64,000 bases of DNA from Selenomonadaceae bacterium (GTDB taxonomy: Bacteria; Bacillota; Negativicutes; Selenomonadales; Selenomonadaceae), in the NCBI GenBank assembly GCA_017518105.1, contig JAFWWC010000007.1, positions 62,001 through 126,000 of the forward strand, read 5' to 3'. The notes under the pieces are model-generated. The model had not been told where the DNA came from. It searched no databases and worked only from the letters and a program-made list of their open reading frames with translations. Made by a program: the position numbers and the translations under genes. Shown piece after piece: positions 1 to 11,516 of this stretch; position 1 is the stretch's first letter, and every line of letters begins with the position of its first letter.

Positions 1-1898
1 TCAAGATAACTGACTACGCCGACGAACTCTTAGCCGACCTCGACAAGCTGACGGGCTGGCCTAATCGCGTCAAAGTCATGCAGGAGAATTGGATTGGACG
101 CTCCGAAGGCTTGGAACTTTCTTTGGACGTGCCCGCCCTCGGCGAAAAAATTTCCGTCTACACCACGCGCCCCGATACGTCATTCGGGATAACGTTCCTT
201 GCTTTGGCTCCTGAACACCCGCTCGTTGAAAAAATTTGCGCGGTCTCTCCGAAGGCTGACGAGATTAAAAAGTTCTGCGAACGCGCCCGCAGTCAAAGCG
301 ACATTGAACGCACAAGTAGCGAGTCGGAAAAGGAAGGCATCTTCACGGGCGTTTATTGCGTCAATCCCTTCAACGGTCGCGAAGTTCAAATCTGGGTGAC
401 TAATTACGTCGTCTTTGAATACGGAACCGGCGCGGTTATGGGCGTGCCTTCGGGCGACCAACGCGATTGGATGTTTGCTAAAAAGTACGGGCTTGATATT
501 ATCCTGACGCTTCAACCTAAAGACAAAGAACTCAAGCTTGAGGAGATGGACGCGGCTTACACTGAACATGAAGGCGTTATGGTTAATTCGGGCAAGTTCA
601 CGGGCATGGACTTCGACACGGGCTTTAAGGCAATCATGGACGAGGCGGAGGCTCAAGGCTTCGGCGTGCGCAAGGTTAATTATCGTCTGCGGGATTGGCT
701 GATTAGTCGTCAACGCTATTGGGGTGCGCCGATTCCCGTCATCTACTGCGACAAATGCGGCGAAGTCCTCGTGCCCGAAGAAGATTTGCCCGTTCTCCTG
801 CCCGACGACGTTGAGTTTAAACAGGGCGCGTTGAGTCCGCTGTCGACTTCCAAACAGTTCAACGAATGCACCTGCCCGAAATGCGGCGGACATGCTCACC
901 GCGAAACCGACACGATGGATACGTTCATTTGCTCAAGCTGGTACTACATGCGCTACACCGACCCGCACAACACGACTAAGCCCTTCGACCGCGACAAGGT
1001 AAACTACTGGAGCCCCGTCGACCAATACATTGGCGGCATTGAGCACGCGATACTTCATCTGCTGTACTCAAGGTTCTTTACAAAAGTCCTCCGCGACGCT
1101 GGACTACTTGACTACGACGAACCCTTTGCAAATCTCTTAACTCAGGGCATGGTCATCAAAGACGGCGCAAAAATGTCTAAGTCCTTAGGCAACGTCGTTA
1201 GCCCCGAAGAGATTATCAGCAAATATGGCGCGGATACTGCCCGCTTGTTTATCCTGTTCGCCGCGCCCGTCGAACGCGACCTTGATTGGAGCGATGAAGG
1301 CGTCCAAGGCTCGTTCCGTTTCCTTAACCGCGTCTGGAGAATTCTAAACATCTTCGGCGACGCGATTAAATCTGGTGCCGACGATTACTCCGCGCAGGCT
1401 TTGACGGCTGAAGAAATTTCACTGCGGCGCACGCTACACAAGACAATAAAAAAAGTCACGGAAGATGTCCGCGACCGTTTTGCATTCAACACGGCGATTA
1501 GTTCGCTTATGGAACTCGTCAATGTCATGCACGCTTTCCAAGACAAACCGATTAATCCGAGCCTTGCCCGCGAACTTGCCCGCGACTTACTGTTAATGCT
1601 TGCGCCGTTCGTGCCGCATATCGCCTCCGAGCTTTGGAGCAAATTCTTTGAAGGCGACGTTCACAAGCAAGCCTTCCCGACCTTCGACGCGGCGGCTATC
1701 GTCGAGGAGGAAATTGAAATCGTCATTCAGATTAACGGCAAAGTCCGCGAGCATGTCAAAGTTCCCGTTGGCTTGAGCAGGGCTGACCTTGAGAAACTTG
1801 CTCCGACCCTGCCGCGTGTCAACGAACTCACAGCCGGAAAGAAGGTCTTTAAGATTATCGCCGTGCCGAACAAGCTGATTAATATCGTCGTCAAATAA
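1..1898 (+). CDS. leuS: Leucine-tRNA ligase, C-terminal part (5' end outside window)
   Basis: Class I leucyl-tRNA synthetase, which charges tRNA(Leu) in the cytoplasm. The frame is open from base 3, and the first in-window residues [16 protein letters not shown] match the family, so the gene is cut by the window edge; the ATG at 78 is internal. Visible parts are the CP1 editing domain (TTRPDTSFG near codon 60), the catalytic core with WGAPIP, the KMSKS loop ([10 protein letters not shown]), the anticodon-binding domain, and a C-terminal domain ending [11 protein letters not shown]. The editing segment reads [10 protein letters not shown] where I recall AVPAHDxRD as usual, so the Asp is kept but the preceding His is Gly. 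A terminator follows directly. The call is very secure; only the N-terminus is unseen. Confidence 0.98.
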   Translation, partial: KITDYADELLADLDKLTGWPNRVKVMQENWIGRSEGLELSLDVPALGEKISVYTTRPDTSFGITFLALAPEHPLVEKICAVSPKADEIKKFCERARSQSDIERTSSESEKEGIFTGVYCVNPFNGREVQIWVTNYVVFEYGTGAVMGVPSGDQRDWMFAKKYGLDIILTLQPKDKELKLEEMDAAYTEHEGVMVNSGKFTGMDFDTGFKAIMDEAEAQGFGVRKVNYRLRDWLISRQRYWGAPIPVIYCDKCGEVLVPEEDLPVLLPDDVEFKQGALSPLSTSKQFNECTCPKCGGHAHRETDTMDTFICSSWYYMRYTDPHNTTKPFDRDKVNYWSPVDQYIGGIEHAILHLLYSRFFTKVLRDAGLLDYDEPFANLLTQGMVIKDGAKMSKSLGNVVSPEEIISKYGADTARLFILFAAPVERDLDWSDEGVQGSFRFLNRVWRILNIFGDAIKSGADDYSAQALTAEEISLRRTLHKTIKKVTEDVRDRFAFNTAISSLMELVNVMHAFQDKPINPSLARELARDLLLMLAPFVPHIASELWSKFFEGDVHKQAFPTFDAAAIVEEEIEIVIQINGKVREHVKVPVGLSRADLEKLAPTLPRVNELTAGKKVFKIIAVPNKLINIVVK

Positions 1899-1920
1899 AT
1901 TCTACGTTGCCAAAAAATTA

Positions 1921-1951
1921 TCCCCTTCCAAACTCGGAGGGGGATTTTTTT
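1921..1951 (+). terminator. Rho-independent terminator of leuS
   Basis: TCCCCTTCC and GGAGGGGGA pair around an AAACTC loop (one T-G wobble) and are followed by seven T. It lies 22 bases after the leuS stop, and its end touches the stop codon of the convergent FHA gene. Confidence 0.85.
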
Positions 1952-2720
1952 ATAAGGCTTTGTAAGTCAGCGTCGTGCGCCCGATTAAAATCTTGTCGCC
2001 GTCCCGGAGTTCGTGACGACTTATCGGCTTCTTGTTTACGAACGTTCCGTTCAAGCTGCCCGCGTCGTAGATGATATGCCGGTGCCGTTCGTAGGCAATG
2101 TAAGCATGAATCCGCGACGCACTCTCATCGCCTAGCACGAAATCATTTGACTCCTTGCGCCCAAGATAAATCTGCTTTTCGCCGAAGACCAGCTCCGCCG
2201 ATTTAAAGTCAGTTAGGACAGCCAAATTGTATTCAACCTTCCGCGGCGTAGCAGTTCGCATAGTCTCGACGATTTTGGCTTTGTTGGCGATAATCGTCTT
2301 GTCGTCGTCGTTGGAATTCGTATTGGCAATCAGCGTATGGCTTAGCACATCATTTTCAAGATTAATCGTGTCCTCTTCCTGCTCGGCGTCTTCAGCATAG
2401 CTCGTGACGATAACGATAGCATCTTCGCCGGCGGTCATCTTCTTTAGCTTTATCGAGAGCTTGCCGTCCATAAAACAATCTTCGCGGATAACTTTGCGTT
2501 CAACAGCCTCATGCAGAGCCTTAATCAAACGAGCCGCGCTCAAGCGGTGGCAATCCTCCTCGCAAAGATAAATCGTGTAAGAGTTCGGGACGAGGTTTTC
2601 TTTGTTCTTCTGCTTAGCGACTTCGCGTTCCAAGGCTTTAATCAATTCTTTTGGCTCAAGCTCGCCGCGTCGCTGAAAGAGATTGGACAGCTGTCCTGTT
2701 ATCACGCTAGCAAAGTTCAA
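1950..2720 (-). CDS. DUF3662/FHA-domain protein (FhaA-like)
   Basis: Predicted phosphothreonine-binding signalling protein. The N-terminal half resembles the DUF3662 domain of FhaA proteins (LSNLFQRRGELEPKELIKAL). A charged linker with several Thr residues follows, where a Ser/Thr kinase could act. The last ~70 residues form an FHA domain with LGRKESNDFVL, SRIHAYI and GSLNGTFVN, the normal phosphopeptide-binding signature. In FhaA families the partners are PknB-type kinases and cell-wall or division proteins; none is encoded here. The start is uncertain: I chose TTG at 2720, five bases after GGGGGTGG, but the frame is open upstream and TTG at 2735 or nearby GTG codons are possible. The gene lies downstream of rplQ on the same strand, behind a large stem-loop, so it may be expressed separately or by readthrough. 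Confidence 0.8.
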   Translation of the reverse strand: MNFASVITGQLSNLFQRRGELEPKELIKALEREVAKQKNKENLVPNSYTIYLCEEDCHRLSAARLIKALHEAVERKVIREDCFMDGKLSIKLKKMTAGEDAIVIVTSYAEDAEQEEDTINLENDVLSHTLIANTNSNDDDKTIIANKAKIVETMRTATPRKVEYNLAVLTDFKSAELVFGEKQIYLGRKESNDFVLGDESASRIHAYIAYERHRHIIYDAGSLNGTFVNKKPISRHELRDGDKILIGRTTLTYKAL

Positions 2721-2733
2721 CTGCACCACCCCC

Positions 2734-2808
2734 AAAAAAATTAGGAATTAGGAATGGGGAATGGGCAATGAACGAAGCATTCCAAATCCCTAATTCCAAA
2801 CTCCTAAT
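2734..2808 (-). terminator. Large imperfect inverted repeat, probably the terminator after rplQ
   Basis: On the minus strand, ATTAGGAGTTTGGAATTAGG near the rplQ end pairs imperfectly with CCATTCCTAATTCCTAAT, followed by seven T. The arms are themselves built from repeated TTAGGAAT-like units. The position 7 bases after the rplQ stop and the T-run suggest transcription termination of the ribosomal superoperon. The repetitive arms also resemble a small dispersed intergenic repeat. Confidence 0.6.
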
Positions 2809-2814
2809 CGCTTT

Positions 2815-3153
2815 TCAAACCAGTTCGATTATAACCATAGGCGCGGCGTCTCCGCGACGAGGCATAAGCTTATAAATTCTGGTGTAGCCGCCCGCACGGT
2901 CGCTGTATTTTTCGGGAATCTCCTCGAAAATCTTATGAACAATTTCTACGTCCGCAACGAGATTTATAGCTTGACGGCGTGCGCTAAGGTCTCCGCGTTT
3001 GGCGAGCGTGATAACTTTTTCCGCGAATTTGCGAAGCTCCTTTGCACGAGCCTCTGTCGTCTCGATGCGTTCGTGTTTAAAGAACGAGCTGAGCAAACTT
3101 TTAATCAACGCCTTGCGTGCGCCGGTATTCCTTCCGAGTTTCCTATAACTCAT
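2815..3153 (-). CDS. rplQ: 50S ribosomal protein bL17
   Basis: Large-subunit protein near the peptide exit tunnel. The 112 residues begin [20 protein letters not shown] and end MVIIEL-V, full length for a Firmicute. Its ATG follows GGAGG by 7 bases. It is the last gene of the alpha cluster, 20 bases after rpoA, as in most bacteria. Confidence 0.98.
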   Translation of the reverse strand: MSYRKLGRNTGARKALIKSLLSSFFKHERIETTEARAKELRKFAEKVITLAKRGDLSARRQAINLVADVEIVHKIFEEIPEKYSDRAGGYTRIYKLMPRRGDAAPMVIIELV

Positions 3154-3173
3154 TAAGTTTCCTCCTTCCTGCC

Positions 3174-4277
3174 TTAATCGTCCGCGTTCATGCCGCCCAT
3201 ATTCGGCGACGGCTTGAACGAAACGCCGAGTTGTTGCATCGTGTTCTTAATTTCTTCTAGAGACTTACTGCCGAGGTTGCGGAACTTTTTCATCTCTTCT
3301 TCGGTCTTGTCGACCAAATCCGCCACGATGTGAATGCCCGCCCGCTTAAGACAGTTCGTTGACCGGACAGACAGCTCCAGTTCTTCGATAGGCTTGCTAA
3401 GATTTTTATCCAGCGTCAGCGTAATATCCTCGGAAGATTGTTCCTTCGCAGAAGTTTCTTTGTTCTCTTCCATTTCCTCTGCGGCGACGGTATCCATGCT
3501 CTGGAAAAGTTTCATGTGGGAGATAAGGATAGCCGCCGCCTTAGCTACAGCCTCTTCAGGACGCAACGTGCCATTCGTCCAAACTTCCAAGGTCAACTTG
3601 TCGAAGTCCATTTCATTGCCTACACGAGTATCTTCGACATTGTAATTGACGCGCAGGACGGGCGAGTAAATCGAATCTATTGGAATCGTGCCGATAATGT
3701 CGTCGGGATTTTTATTTTTCTCCGCCTGATCGTAGCCGCTTCCAGTGCGAGCCGTCATATCGATTTTAAGCTTGGCAGTTTCATTGAGCCACGCAATATG
3801 CAAATCGGGATTCAAAATCTCAATGCTAGGGTCACAATTAATATCATCGGCTGTGACTTCTCTGCGTCCGTTCTTGTACTTGTCTTGGTTGAGACCGTCC
3901 CTAAGCTCTTCTTCCACATCAACTTCAATATGCAAAGGATACGTTTTAGACGGCGTGGTAGAAACTTTTGCAAAAGGCTGATACGGTTGTTCGTCGTCAA
4001 TCTTCAAGCAGAGTTGTTTGATATTGAGCACGATATTAGTTACGTCTTCTCGCACGCCAGGAATAGTCGAAAATTCGTGAAGCACGCCAGTAATACTAAT
4101 CGACGTGACTGCAACCCCCTCCAAAGAGGAAAGAAGCATTCGACGCAGACTGTTGCCAATCGTTATGCCGTAGCCACGACCGAGAGGTTCACAGACGAAT
4201 TTGCCGTAATTGCCATCGTCACTAATCTCGACCAGCTCAATCTTCGGCTTTTGTTCATTCTTTTCGTTGTCAGTCAT
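3174..4277 (-). CDS. rpoA: RNA polymerase alpha subunit with an insertion in the N-terminal domain
   Basis: Alpha subunit of RNA polymerase: it dimerises to start core assembly and its C-terminal domain contacts UP elements and activators. Hallmarks are [20 protein letters not shown] near residue 35, [22 protein letters not shown], and a C-terminal domain with [15 protein letters not shown] and [11 protein letters not shown]. At 367 residues it is about 50 longer than the B. subtilis protein. The excess is a ~28-residue polar insertion around residues 100-135, before EVTADDI, plus a longer acidic linker near residues 265-295 before the C-terminal domain. Both lie outside the conserved assembly motifs, so the protein should be functional. 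Confidence 0.97.
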   Translation of the reverse strand: MTDNEKNEQKPKIELVEISDDGNYGKFVCEPLGRGYGITIGNSLRRMLLSSLEGVAVTSISITGVLHEFSTIPGVREDVTNIVLNIKQLCLKIDDEQPYQPFAKVSTTPSKTYPLHIEVDVEEELRDGLNQDKYKNGRREVTADDINCDPSIEILNPDLHIAWLNETAKLKIDMTARTGSGYDQAEKNKNPDDIIGTIPIDSIYSPVLRVNYNVEDTRVGNEMDFDKLTLEVWTNGTLRPEEAVAKAAAILISHMKLFQSMDTVAAEEMEENKETSAKEQSSEDITLTLDKNLSKPIEELELSVRSTNCLKRAGIHIVADLVDKTEEEMKKFRNLGSKSLEEIKNTMQQLGVSFKPSPNMGGMNADD

Positions 4278-4325
4278 TCAGGAAATCCGCTCCTTTCACA
4301 GAAAAAATCTGCCGGAATCATCGGA

Positions 4326-4934
4326 TTATCTGGAGTACAACTCAATAATTGACTGTTCATTGACGGGAATATCGCTGATGTCTTCGCGGATTGGGAACCG
4401 TGTAATCGAGCCTTTAAGATTTGCTTGATTGGAATCAATCCACGGCGGCGCGCTCAAGGCGTTGTTGACTTCTTTAATCGCCTTGAAAATTTCTTTGCCT
4501 TGGCTCTTCTCGCAGACTTCGACGACATCGCCGACGCTGACCAGTGCCGACGGAATATCGACGCGCTTGCCATTAACGGTAATGTGCCCGTGGCGAACGA
4601 ATTGCCGAGCCTGACGGCGAGTGTTAGCAAAGCCCATGCGGAAGACGACGTTATCAAGGCGGCGTTCAAGGAGAATCAAAAGGTTTTCGCCAGTGACGCC
4701 GGGCATCTTCTTAGCCTTCTCGTAGTAGTTGCGGAATTGACGCTCAAGCACGCCATAGATAAATTTTGCCTTCTGTTTTTCTTTGAGCTGCAAGCCGTAC
4801 TCGCTGACTTTGCGGTTCGTGCGCTGTTGCCCTTGATGTTTTTTATCGCCGACCTTGCGCGAACGACCTATAACCGCCTGTTCAATTCCGAGTGCGCGAC
4901 AGCGTTTTAAAGCGGGTGTTCTATCGATTGCCAT
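4326..4934 (-). CDS. rpsD: 30S ribosomal protein uS4 (cysteine-free type)
   Basis: Primary 16S rRNA-binding protein of the small-subunit body; in E. coli it also autoregulates the alpha operon. It has 202 residues, with the S4 RNA-binding domain around GFANTRRQARQFVRHGHITV. The N-terminus MAIDRTPALKRCRALGIE lacks the zinc-binding cysteine cluster found in many uS4 proteins. It stands between rpsK and rpoA with a clear ribosome-binding site. Confidence 0.97.
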   Translation of the reverse strand: MAIDRTPALKRCRALGIEQAVIGRSRKVGDKKHQGQQRTNRKVSEYGLQLKEKQKAKFIYGVLERQFRNYYEKAKKMPGVTGENLLILLERRLDNVVFRMGFANTRRQARQFVRHGHITVNGKRVDIPSALVSVGDVVEVCEKSQGKEIFKAIKEVNNALSAPPWIDSNQANLKGSITRFPIREDISDIPVNEQSIIELYSR

Positions 4935-4949
4935 ATTTGCACCTCCAAA

Positions 4950-5342
4950 TTAAACTCTGCGACGTTTGGGCGGACGACAGCCGTTGTGCGGGATTGGCGT
5001 CACGTCTTTAATCATGTTGACTTCAAGCCCCGTTGCCTGAAGCGAACGGATTGCCGCCTCACGACCTGCGCCGGGTCCTTTAACGTAAACTTCGACTTGC
5101 TTTAAGCCATGTTCCATAGCCGCCTTAGCCGCAGTCTCAGCTGCCATTTGCGCGGCGAACGGAGTAGATTTGCGCGAGCCACGGAAGCCGAGCCCGCCAG
5201 CCGATGCCCATGAAATTGCGTTGCCGCTTTTATCGGTGAGCGTGACAATCGTATTGTTAAACGTGGAGCTGATATGCGCCACGCCGTATTCTATATTCTT
5301 GCGAACTTTTTTCTTGGCGCGGACTGTTCTCTTTGTTGCCAC
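4950..5342 (-). CDS. rpsK: 30S ribosomal protein uS11
   Basis: Platform protein of the small subunit close to the E site. The 130 residues include [18 protein letters not shown] and end with the basic tail [11 protein letters not shown], complete for the family. It starts with GTG, nine bases after GGAGG. The gap to rpsM is 18 bases. Confidence 0.98.
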   Translation of the reverse strand: MATKRTVRAKKKVRKNIEYGVAHISSTFNNTIVTLTDKSGNAISWASAGGLGFRGSRKSTPFAAQMAAETAAKAAMEHGLKQVEVYVKGPGAGREAAIRSLQATGLEVNMIKDVTPIPHNGCRPPKRRRV

Positions 5343-5360
5343 CTGTCTTAACCTCCTTTA

Positions 5361-5735
5361 TTAGTCTTTCTTCTTGCCGCCCTGGACGAGCTTTTTGGGA
5401 CCCTTGCGAGTCCTAGCGTTGTTTTTGGTGTTTTGTCCACGAACGGGAAGACCGAGACGGTGACGGCGTCCGCGATAACAGCCAATATCAATGAGTCGCT
5501 TGATGTCCATCTGAACATCGCGGCGAAGGTCGCCCTCCACTACGAAGTTGTGGTCGATGGCATCACGAAGTTTAACAACCTCGTCATCCGTGAGATCTTT
5601 GGTACGCGTATCGGGATTAACGCCCGTCATCGCCAAAATTTTCTGCGACGTGGGAAGCCCGATTCCGTAAATGTAAGTCAACGCGTATTCGATTCTCTTG
5701 TCACGTGGCAAATCTACACCGGCTATACGTGCCAT
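5361..5735 (-). CDS. rpsM: 30S ribosomal protein uS13
   Basis: Small-subunit head protein that forms bridges to the large subunit and touches P-site tRNA. It has 124 residues beginning [19 protein letters not shown], with the helix-turn-helix region YIYGIG and the basic C-terminal tail [11 protein letters not shown] follows a GGAGG site. It follows rpmJ as in typical alpha clusters. Confidence 0.98.
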   Translation of the reverse strand: MARIAGVDLPRDKRIEYALTYIYGIGLPTSQKILAMTGVNPDTRTKDLTDDEVVKLRDAIDHNFVVEGDLRRDVQMDIKRLIDIGCYRGRRHRLGLPVRGQNTKNNARTRKGPKKLVQGGKKKD

Positions 5736-5750
5736 AAAATTTTCACCTCC

Positions 5751-5864
5751 TTAACCTTGACGTTGTTTGTGCTTGGGATTTTCGCAAATCACCATGACGC
5801 GACCTTTGCGCTTGATGATCTTGCATTTATCGCACATCTTTTTGACTGACGGTCTAACTTTCAT
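5751..5864 (-). CDS. rpmJ: 50S ribosomal protein bL36 (zinc type)
   Basis: Tiny 37-residue large-subunit protein translated from the minus strand: it begins [15 protein letters not shown] and ends [10 protein letters not shown]. The zinc ligands C-x2-C, a third Cys and the following His are all present, so this is the zinc-binding paralogue. The start ATG is preceded by GGAGGCGGG. It lies between infA and rpsM, its conserved position. Confidence 0.96.
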   Translation of the reverse strand: MKVRPSVKKMCDKCKIIKRKGRVMVICENPKHKQRQG

Positions 5865-5925
5865 AATGCCCGCCTCCTAAACGATTCGGTAATTTATCAC
5901 GTTTGCTGATTGTTGTCTACGGTTT

Positions 5926-8053
<2,128 letters not shown>

Positions 8054-8054
8054 T

Positions 8055-8495
8055 TTAAATCACCTCATGAGTTCCGCCGACCGCTTCAATCTTTTGGATA
8101 GCAGTCTTCGTGAAACCCTGCGCCTTAACTGTCAACTTCTTAGTCAATTCGCCGTCGCCGAGAATCCTCACGCCGTCGAGGACGTTTTTAAGGATACCCA
8201 TTTCGACGAGTGCGACCGCGTCAACCGTCATATCGTCATCGAAGACGTTAAGCGACGAGACATTGACCTCAGCATATTCCTTGCGCCAAATATTTTTAAA
8301 GCCGCGTTTGGGCAAGCGACGATAAATCGGCATCTGCCCGCCTTCAAAGCCCGGACGAACTCCGCCGCCGCTACGAGCCTTTTGCCCTTTGTGCCCGCGT
8401 CCCGACGTTTTGCCGCAACCCGAACCCGTGCCGCGTCCCACGCGTGTTTTATCCTTGCGCGAACCCTCTGCAGGTTTAAGTTCATGAAGTTTCAT
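8055..8495 (-). CDS. rplO: 50S ribosomal protein uL15
   Basis: Late-assembling large-subunit protein. It has 146 residues from [14 protein letters not shown], with the Gly-rich [19 protein letters not shown] stretch and [19 protein letters not shown] chose the ATG at 8495, seven bases after GGGGG, rather than an in-frame TTG two codons upstream. The stop lies one base before the secY start. Confidence 0.97.
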   Translation of the reverse strand: MKLHELKPAEGSRKDKTRVGRGTGSGCGKTSGRGHKGQKARSGGGVRPGFEGGQMPIYRRLPKRGFKNIWRKEYAEVNVSSLNVFDDDMTVDAVALVEMGILKNVLDGVRILGDGELTKKLTVKAQGFTKTAIQKIEAVGGTHEVI

Positions 8496-8513
8496 CTTCA
8501 AACCCCCTTCCGA

Positions 8514-8723
8514 TTATTTATCAAGAGCAACCTTGCCTTCGTCAGCGACTTCTTCGACCTTCACGAGATGTCTGACCTTGTGAATTTGTCCGCGAATCGT
8601 CGGGGAGTCCGGCAGAATCGAAAAGGAATTCAACTTGCGCAAGCCGAGCGAACGAACTGTTCTGCGCTGAGTGTCAGGACGACCGATAACGCTTCTAACC
8701 AATGTGATTTTCAATTTAGCCAC
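8514..8723 (-). CDS. rpmD: 50S ribosomal protein uL30
   Basis: Small large-subunit protein: [20 protein letters not shown] is the typical N-terminus and [16 protein letters not shown] the typical end. At 69 residues it is about ten longer than the usual bacterial form because of a short charged tail. GTG start with GAGGAGG eight bases upstream. Confidence 0.96.
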   Translation of the reverse strand: MAKLKITLVRSVIGRPDTQRRTVRSLGLRKLNSFSILPDSPTIRGQIHKVRHLVKVEEVADEGKVALDK

Positions 8724-8736
8724 GTCTCAGCCCTCC

Positions 8737-9237
8737 TCACTTAAAAAGCTCGGCGACGGTCTTGCCGCGAAGTTCAGCGACGACTTCCGCACGCTTTAAC
8801 ATTTTCAAGCCCTCAAGCGTCGCACGAACCATGTTATTTGGATTGGACGAGCCGAGGGATTTAGTCAAGATGTCGTGAACGCCAGCAAGTTCCAATACCG
8901 CACGAGCCGGACCGCCCGCGATAACGCCAGTACCTTTCGACGCCGGACGCAACAGGACTTTGCCCGCACCGAAAACGCCAACCACGCCATGAGGTATCGA
9001 ACGCTCCTTGAGAGCAACCTCGATTAAATTTTTCTTCGCATCGTCGACGCCCTTGCGAATCGCTTCGGGAACTTCAGCCGCCTTGCCGAGCCCGACGCCG
9101 ACTTTGCCATTGCGATTGCCGACGACAACCAGTGCGCTGAATGAAAATCTGCGACCGCCTTTGACGACCTTAGCGACACGATTTATAAAAACAACTTTCT
9201 CCTCGAATTCGGGAGTTTCAGTTTCATTTCGGGGCAT
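8737..9237 (-). CDS. rpsE: 30S ribosomal protein uS5
   Basis: Small-subunit protein important for decoding accuracy and mRNA unwinding. It has 166 residues with the S5 double-stranded-RNA-binding motif ([20 protein letters not shown]) and the C-terminal fold ([20 protein letters not shown]). ATG start with a good ribosome site. Adjacent to rplR and rpmD in the spc order. Confidence 0.98.
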   Translation of the reverse strand: MPRNETETPEFEEKVVFINRVAKVVKGGRRFSFSALVVVGNRNGKVGVGLGKAAEVPEAIRKGVDDAKKNLIEVALKERSIPHGVVGVFGAGKVLLRPASKGTGVIAGGPARAVLELAGVHDILTKSLGSSNPNNMVRATLEGLKMLKRAEVVAELRGKTVAELFK

Positions 9238-9255
9238 TAGTTCAACCTCCTTTGC

Positions 9256-9615
9256 TCAGAATTTCAAGCCGCCCTCACGAGCCGCCTGAGCCAATGCCGC
9301 AACGCGACCATGATAAATGTAGCCGCCGCGATCAAATACAACTTCGGTAATGCCTTTTTCGAGAGCCTTTTTAGCAATCGCCGCGCCGACAGCCTTAGCC
9401 GCCGCAATGTTGCCGCCCGTGCCCTCGAAGTCTTTATCAAGGGAGCTTGCCGCCGCGAGCGTCATGCCTTTATCGTCGTCGATGACTTGCGCGTAGATGT
9501 GCTTGAGAGAGCGGAACACATTCAAGCGCGGACGCTCTGCCGTGCCCGCTACGTGATTGCGAACGCGCAAATGTCTCTTTTGGCGAGTTTCGTTTTTATC
9601 TGCCTTAAGAAGCAC
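9256..9615 (-). CDS. rplR: 50S ribosomal protein uL18
   Basis: 5S rRNA-binding protein of the central protuberance. The core is [20 protein letters not shown] through [17 protein letters not shown], 119 residues. The start is GTG at 9615, eight bases after GGAGG; the frame is open further upstream but those residues are not uL18-like. Its usual upstream neighbour rplF is displaced by two VOC genes, so rplR begins 42 bases after the second of these. Confidence 0.95.
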   Translation of the reverse strand: MLLKADKNETRQKRHLRVRNHVAGTAERPRLNVFRSLKHIYAQVIDDDKGMTLAAASSLDKDFEGTGGNIAAAKAVGAAIAKKALEKGITEVVFDRGGYIYHGRVAALAQAAREGGLKF

Positions 9616-9657
9616 TACGTCTTCCTCCTTCGCCGTAAAAATTTTAAATCGAATCAA

Positions 9658-10062
9658 TTAATCCCGGAAATCGTCATGTTCCGCGATAACTTCAATTTCG
9701 TTGCCTTCAGGGTCGACGACAACAGCCTCGTAATAGCCGTCGCCGGTGGTACGTGCGCCGCTGACAACGATAACGCCGTCTGCGTCAAATTTCTTCATCA
9801 TGTCATCAACGTCTTTGCGATCGCCAACGCAAATTGCGAGGTGATGATAACCTGTGCGATAACGATCTTTCTTCGGGTCAGCCGAGTTGGTGCGCGTCAT
9901 GATTTCGAGGCGCGAGCCGTCAGCAAAGCTAAGAAAGTAATTGCTGAAGTCATTGCGGAAGTTGCTGTATTTGGAACCAGCCTTGGCGTTGAAGTAATTG
10001 ACGAAGAAATCTTTCTCCGCCTCCAAATCATTAACGTACATAGCCACGTGGTCGATTCTCAT
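9658..10062 (-). CDS. VOC-family (glyoxalase-fold) metalloprotein, copy 1, inside the spc operon
   Basis: Small 134-residue vicinal-oxygen-chelate protein, likely a cytoplasmic metalloenzyme or ligand-binding protein. Likely metal ligands are His5 (IDHVAMYV), the Glu in RLEIM, a His in GYHHLAI and the Glu in GNEIEVIA, which matches the glyoxalase I metal-site pattern. GDGYY and DPEGN are typical VOC turns. By eye it is about 58 percent identical to the next gene, so the pair is a tandem duplication. It has its own CGGAGGC site and the same strand as the ribosomal genes, so it should be co-transcribed. Substrate unknown; lactoylglutathione lyase, methylmalonyl-CoA epimerase or thiol-resistance type activity are all only possibilities. 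Confidence 0.88.
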   Translation of the reverse strand: MRIDHVAMYVNDLEAEKDFFVNYFNAKAGSKYSNFRNDFSNYFLSFADGSRLEIMTRTNSADPKKDRYRTGYHHLAICVGDRKDVDDMMKKFDADGVIVVSGARTTGDGYYEAVVVDPEGNEIEVIAEHDDFRD

Positions 10063-10092
10063 GATTATGCCTCCGTTCTGTCAAAAAGAAAT

Positions 10093-10491
10093 TCAGTTGC
10101 CGAAGTTGCCCGCGAGGATTTCAATCTCGTTACCTTCGGGGTCAGCAACAATGCTAGCGTAGTAGCCGTCGCCTGTGGTGCGCGGAGCAGTTACAATGAA
10201 TATGCCGTCATCTTCCATTTCGCGAGTAAGATTATCAACGTCGTTCTTATCGCCGACATTAATCGCGATATGATGATAGCCGGAACGATACTTATCCTTT
10301 TTGGGGTCAATCATGCTTTGGCGATGCATAATCTCAAAACGCGAGCCGTTGTCGAAGGTCAGAAAATAACTGGTGAAGTCTTGCCGGAAGTTCGTATACT
10401 TTTCGCTAGCCGAAGCTTTGAAATACTTCACGAAGAAATTTTTCTCGACTTCCAAGTTGTTGACGTAGATGGCAACGTGTTCGATATTCAT
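10093..10491 (-). CDS. VOC-family (glyoxalase-fold) metalloprotein, copy 2, inside the spc operon
   Basis: 132 residues, the paralogue and upstream neighbour of the other VOC gene. It keeps the same four putative ligands (His in IEHVAIYV, Glu in RFEIM, His in GYHHIAI, Glu in GNEIEILA) and the shared RTTGDGYY segment. It carries a strong AGGAGGT site and begins 18 bases after the rplF stop. VOC enzymes work as dimers or as fused repeats, so the two products may form a heterodimer; this is inference. The location between rplF and rplR is highly unusual. Function is not assigned. Confidence 0.88.
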   Translation of the reverse strand: MNIEHVAIYVNNLEVEKNFFVKYFKASASEKYTNFRQDFTSYFLTFDNGSRFEIMHRQSMIDPKKDKYRSGYHHIAINVGDKNDVDNLTREMEDDGIFIVTAPRTTGDGYYASIVADPEGNEIEILAGNFGN

Positions 10492-10509
10492 GATTGCACC
10501 TCCTAGAAA

Positions 10510-11061
10510 TTACTTCTTGCCCTTCGCGCCAGCTTTACCTTCCTTGCGGCGGATATGTTCGCCAGCGTACTTTATGCCTTTGCCCTTGTAGGGTTCGGGT
10601 TCACGCCAGCCGCGAATGTTAGCCGCGACCGCCCCGACGAGTTCTTTATCAATGCCGTGAACTGTTATCGTTGTCGCCGTGGGAGCGTCAAGGGTAATTC
10701 CTGCGGGCGGCTCAATAATTACGGGGTGAGAGTAGCCGAGGGACAAGTTAAGATTTTTACCCTGCTTAGCGGCACGATAGCCGACGCCAGCAATCTCAAG
10801 ATTTTTCGTAAAGCCTTGGGTGACGCCGACGACCATGTTGTTAATCAGCGTGCGGCTAAGACCATGCAAACTTCTATGCGTTTTATCGTCCGAGGGGCGT
10901 GCCACCGTCAAGACGCCGTCCTCAATGCTTATTTTCATTTCCGTGGAGATCTTGCGGGACAATTCGCCCTTAGGACCTTTAACATGCACCAGATTATCAT
11001 CGCCAACAGTTACGGTGACGCCGGCGGGAATGTGAATCGGTGCTCTTCCAATGCGTGACAT
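10510..11061 (-). CDS. rplF: 50S ribosomal protein uL6
   Basis: Large-subunit protein at the base of the L7/L12 stalk near the factor-binding site. It has 183 residues, starts [17 protein letters not shown], and contains two L6 repeats and the C-terminal signature [24 protein letters not shown] start with GGAGGTGC. Followed by the VOC pair instead of rplR. Confidence 0.98.
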   Translation of the reverse strand: MSRIGRAPIHIPAGVTVTVGDDNLVHVKGPKGELSRKISTEMKISIEDGVLTVARPSDDKTHRSLHGLSRTLINNMVVGVTQGFTKNLEIAGVGYRAAKQGKNLNLSLGYSHPVIIEPPAGITLDAPTATTITVHGIDKELVGAVAANIRGWREPEPYKGKGIKYAGEHIRRKEGKAGAKGKK

Positions 11062-11082
11062 GTCAGCACCTCCAAAAATTTT

Positions 11083-11481
11083 TTACCAAACGTAAGCGAT
11101 AACTTCGCCGCCGAGACCAGCCTTGCGAGCTTGTTTATCACTCATAATGCCCTGCGACGTGGAGATAATCGCGATACCGAGCCCGCCGAGCACGCGAGGA
11201 AGTTCTTTCCTCTTTGAATATTGGCGAAGCCCCGGTCTGGAGATGCGTTTGATGCCCGTAATAACTTTTTCGCGTTCGGGTCCGTACTTAAGCTTGACAG
11301 TCAGAATACCCTGCTTGTTGTCCTCGGTGAAGGCGTAGTCTTTGATGTAACCTTCGCGCTTGAGAACGTCCGCGATAGCGACTGTGATTTTGGAGCCTGG
11401 GATTTCTACCTTGTCATGGTAGACAGAATTGGCATTGCGAATGCGCGTAAGCATGTCCGCAATAGGATCAGTCATTGCCAT
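11083..11481 (-). CDS. rpsH: 30S ribosomal protein uS8
   Basis: 16S rRNA central-domain protein; in E. coli it represses the spc operon by binding its mRNA. It has 132 residues with [16 protein letters not shown] at the start and the C-terminal [20 protein letters not shown] motif. The first ATG (MAMTD) is closer to the GGAGG than the second, so it is taken as the start. Confidence 0.98.
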   Translation of the reverse strand: MAMTDPIADMLTRIRNANSVYHDKVEIPGSKITVAIADVLKREGYIKDYAFTEDNKQGILTVKLKYGPEREKVITGIKRISRPGLRQYSKRKELPRVLGGLGIAIISTSQGIMSDKQARKAGLGGEVIAYVW

Positions 11482-11516
11482 AGGGAACCGATATCCTCCT
11501 TTCGAGTTTAAAAATT

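Noticed and set aside
3438..4352. 304-codon plus-strand frame opposite rpoA
   Set aside because: It is the antisense shadow of rpoA, with no family-like motif and no ribosome site; rpoA is certain.
9310..10506. 398-codon plus-strand frame opposite rplR and the two VOC genes
   Set aside because: It covers three convincing minus-strand genes and shows an internal repeat only because the VOC genes are duplicated.
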